From Oscillibacter sp. (lineage in GTDB: Bacteria; Bacillota; Clostridia; Oscillospirales; Oscillospiraceae), in contig DPGF01000133.1 in NCBI GenBank assembly GCA_003522105.1, positions 1 to 12,730 on the forward strand: a DNA stretch of 12,730 nucleotides, written 5' to 3'. Made by a program: the position numbers and the translations under genes. Below are positions 10,763-12,730 of this stretch, one piece after another. The notes beneath the pieces are model-generated. The model had not been told where the DNA came from and searched no databases. It saw nothing but the letters and a program-made list of their open reading frames with translations. Within the stretch, counting starts at the first letter, position 1. Each line of letters opens with the position of its first letter.

Positions 10763-12730
10763 TTACTCCTCGCTCTCTTCGTGCTCGGTGAGCGCCATGG
10801 AGATCACGCTGTCGCCCTCTTCCTTAAAGCGCATGACGATCACGCCCTGCGTGGCGCGGCCCGTCGTGCGGATCGCCTCGACCGGTGTGCGGATCAGAAT
10901 GCCCGCGCGGGTGACGAGCAGCAAGTCCTCGCTGCCGTCCACGACCTTGACGCCGACGATGCCGCCGGTCTTCTCGGTGACCATGTAGTTCTTGATGCCG
11001 AGGCCGCCGCGGTTCGTGATGCGGTATTCCTCGACGGGCGTTTTCTTTCCGTAGCCGTTTTCGGTGATGGTGAGCACCTCTTTGCCCTCCTGGGCCCGCG
11101 CGGCGCCAACGACATAGTCTCCCTCGCGCAGCTTGATGCCGCGCACACCGACTGCTGTGCGGCCCATCGGGCGCACGTCGTTCTCGTCAAAAACGACCGC
11201 CATGCCGTCGTGCGTGGCGATGAGGATCTTCTGCTCGCCGTCCGTCTCGCGCACGCTCACCAGCTCGTCGCCCTCGTCGAGGTTCAGCGCGCGGATGCCG
11301 TTGTTGCGCAGGTTCTTGAGCGTCTCGACCGGCAGACGCTTCACCGTGCCGTTTCTCGTGACCATCGTGAGGAAGAGATTCTCCGCGCTGAGGTCGCGGA
11401 AGTGGATCATCGCCTGCACGCGCTCGCCGGTCTCCACCTGAATGATGTTGATGATGTTCGTGCCCTTGGCGGCCTTTCCGCTCTCGGGGATCTGATAGCC
11501 CTTCTTGCGGTATACCTTGCCGGTATCGGTGAAGAAGAGGATATAGTCGTGGGTCGAGGCGGTGAAAACGTCCACCACGCTGTCCTCTTCGCGCGTGGTG
11601 ATGCCCTTTTTGCCCATGCCGCCCTTACTCTGCGCAGTGTACTCGCTCGCGCTCGTGCGCTTGATATAGCCGTTGCGCGTGAGCGTGAAGACGCACTCCT
11701 CCTCTTCGATGAGGTCTTCAATGTCGATCTCGTCCTCGACCTCCTGAATTTCGGTCTTGCGCGCATCGCCGTACTTGTCGCGGATCTCAAGAAGCTCGTC
11801 CTTCAAAACGCCCTTGAGCATCGTCTCGTTGGAGAGAAGCTCGACAAAATAGGCGATCTTCTTTTCCAGCTCATCGAACTCGTTCTGGAGCTTTTCGCGG
11901 TCGAGGCCCTGCAAGGCTTTCAGGCGCATATCGAGGATGGCCTGCGCCTGAATATCGGAGAGGGAAAAGCGCTCCATGAGCTTTTCCTTCGCGTCGTCGT
12001 AGCTCGTGCGGATGATGTGGATGACCTCGTCGATGTTGTCCTGCGCGATGAGAAGACCTTGCAGCAGGTGCTCGCGCTCGCGCGCTTTTTTGAGGTCGTA
12101 CTGCGTTCTGCGCGTGATGAGCTCTTCCTGGAAGGCAAGATACTCGTCGATGATGTGGCGCAGGGACAGGATCTTCGGCTGCTTCTGGTTGTCCACAAGC
12201 GCCAGCATATTGATGGCAAAGCTCGTCTGAAGCTGCGTCTGGGCAAAGAGACGGTTTAAGACCACCTGCGGGTTCGCGTCGTGCTTGACCTCGATGACGA
12301 TGCGCATGCCCGTGCGGTCGGTCTCGTCGCGGATGTCGGAAATGCCCTCCAACCGCTTGTCGTTCACCTGATCGGCCATATTCTTGATGAGCATGCGCTT
12401 GTTGACCTGATAGGGAAGCTCGGTGACGATGATGCGCGTGCGGTCGCGGCCGAATTCTTCAAATTCGGTGCGCGCGCGCAGGATGATCTTGCCGCGGCCC
12501 GTGGCGTAAGCCGCGCGGATGCCGCTGCGGCCCATGATGATGCCCTTGGTCGGGAAATCGGGGCCGGTGATGTGCTGCATCAGGTCGTAAAGCGTCGCCT
12601 CCGGGTTATCGAGCACACAGACGCAGGCGTTGATGACCTCGGTCAGGTTGTGCGGCGGGATGTTCGTCGCCATACCGACGGCGATACCGGAAGAACCGTT
12701 GACCAGAAGGTTCGGGAAGCGCGCGGGCAG
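10763..12730 (-). CDS. gyrA: DNA gyrase subunit A, N terminus beyond the right edge
   Basis: GyrA forms the breakage-reunion core of gyrase with GyrB and introduces negative supercoils. The 655 visible residues begin LPARFPNLLVNGSSGIAVG, so roughly the first 150 are missing, including the catalytic tyrosine and quinolone-resistance region. Present are the tower and coiled-coil parts (TGRGKIILRAR, TELPYQVNK, LDMRLKALQGLDREKL) and a C-terminal pinwheel of about six blades. The tail is acidic (EHEESEE). The motif at the GyrA-box position reads QSKGGMG instead of the usual QRRGGKG, followed by extra lysines. ParC is the alternative, but the six repeated blades and the box, though altered, favour GyrA. 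The stop lies 19 bases from the 10706 hairpin. Confidence 0.93.
   Translation of the reverse strand: MPARFPNLLVNGSSGIAVGMATNIPPHNLTEVINACVCVLDNPEATLYDLMQHITGPDFPTKGIIMGRSGIRAAYATGRGKIILRARTEFEEFGRDRTRIIVTELPYQVNKRMLIKNMADQVNDKRLEGISDIRDETDRTGMRIVIEVKHDANPQVVLNRLFAQTQLQTSFAINMLALVDNQKQPKILSLRHIIDEYLAFQEELITRRTQYDLKKAREREHLLQGLLIAQDNIDEVIHIIRTSYDDAKEKLMERFSLSDIQAQAILDMRLKALQGLDREKLQNEFDELEKKIAYFVELLSNETMLKGVLKDELLEIRDKYGDARKTEIQEVEDEIDIEDLIEEEECVFTLTRNGYIKRTSASEYTAQSKGGMGKKGITTREEDSVVDVFTASTHDYILFFTDTGKVYRKKGYQIPESGKAAKGTNIINIIQVETGERVQAMIHFRDLSAENLFLTMVTRNGTVKRLPVETLKNLRNNGIRALNLDEGDELVSVRETDGEQKILIATHDGMAVVFDENDVRPMGRTAVGVRGIKLREGDYVVGAARAQEGKEVLTITENGYGKKTPVEEYRITNRGGLGIKNYMVTEKTGGIVGVKVVDGSEDLLLVTRAGILIRTPVEAIRTTGRATQGVIVMRFKEEGDSVISMALTEHEESEE

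Noticed and set aside
10661..12259. Long rightward open frame of 532 codons
   Set aside because: It lies antisense to gyrA, whose protein is unmistakable. The frame is a product of GC-rich codon bias; its translation is low in complexity (Asp, Leu, Val, Ala, Arg) and shows no family motif.
10763..12730. Identity as parC (topoisomerase IV subunit A)
   Set aside because: About six pinwheel blades, a recognisable though altered GyrA-box and an acidic tail favour GyrA. Not fully excluded because the N terminus is missing.

Overview
The window comes from a GC-rich, endospore-forming clostridial Firmicute, probably of the Oscillospiraceae or a neighbouring family. Evidence for this is a complete germination protease gene (gpr) divergent from rpsT, AGGAGG-type ribosome binding sites before nearly every gene, sigma-A-like promoters with extended -10 boxes, and a DUF3810-type metalloprotein. 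The genus cannot be fixed from sequence alone.

Layout, left to right. Bases 1-2182 hold an AI-2E-family membrane transporter cut by the left edge and a DUF3810 membrane protein, both rightward. Bases 2220-3615 hold pgi with its own promoter. Bases 3651-4153 hold a 136-residue P-loop protein with its own promoter and a 5' UTR hairpin. Bases 4172-4299 are a run of three hairpins. Bases 4341-5300 hold two tandem copies of a divergent two-gene module: a small helical protein leftward and a ribbon-helix-helix (RHH) DNA-binding protein rightward. Bases 5280-5556 are hairpin-rich and gene-free. Next come rpsT (leftward, TTG start) and gpr (rightward), diverging from a shared control region. A bidirectional terminator separates gpr from nadE, which is leftward.

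To the right of nadE, all genes run leftward. Reading in their own direction, a likely operon contains three different membrane proteins that each end in a SHOCT module, then greA, then rnhA (10560 down to 8145). Beyond the rnhA stop lie a 113-bp GC-rich hairpin segment and a second copy of the last 23 codons of rnhA. That copy differs from the real end only at synonymous third positions and lies beside the original-looking terminator. The right end is gyrA, leftward and cut by the window edge.

Most genes are housekeeping: glycolysis, NAD synthesis, translation, transcription fidelity, DNA topology and spore germination. The accessory interest is in three places. The first is the duplicated RHH/small-helical module with overlapping divergent promoters and operator-like repeats. 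The second is the attachment-site-like duplication of the rnhA 3' end. The third is a set of long, near-perfect intergenic hairpins at three loci. None can be assigned a proven function from sequence alone.
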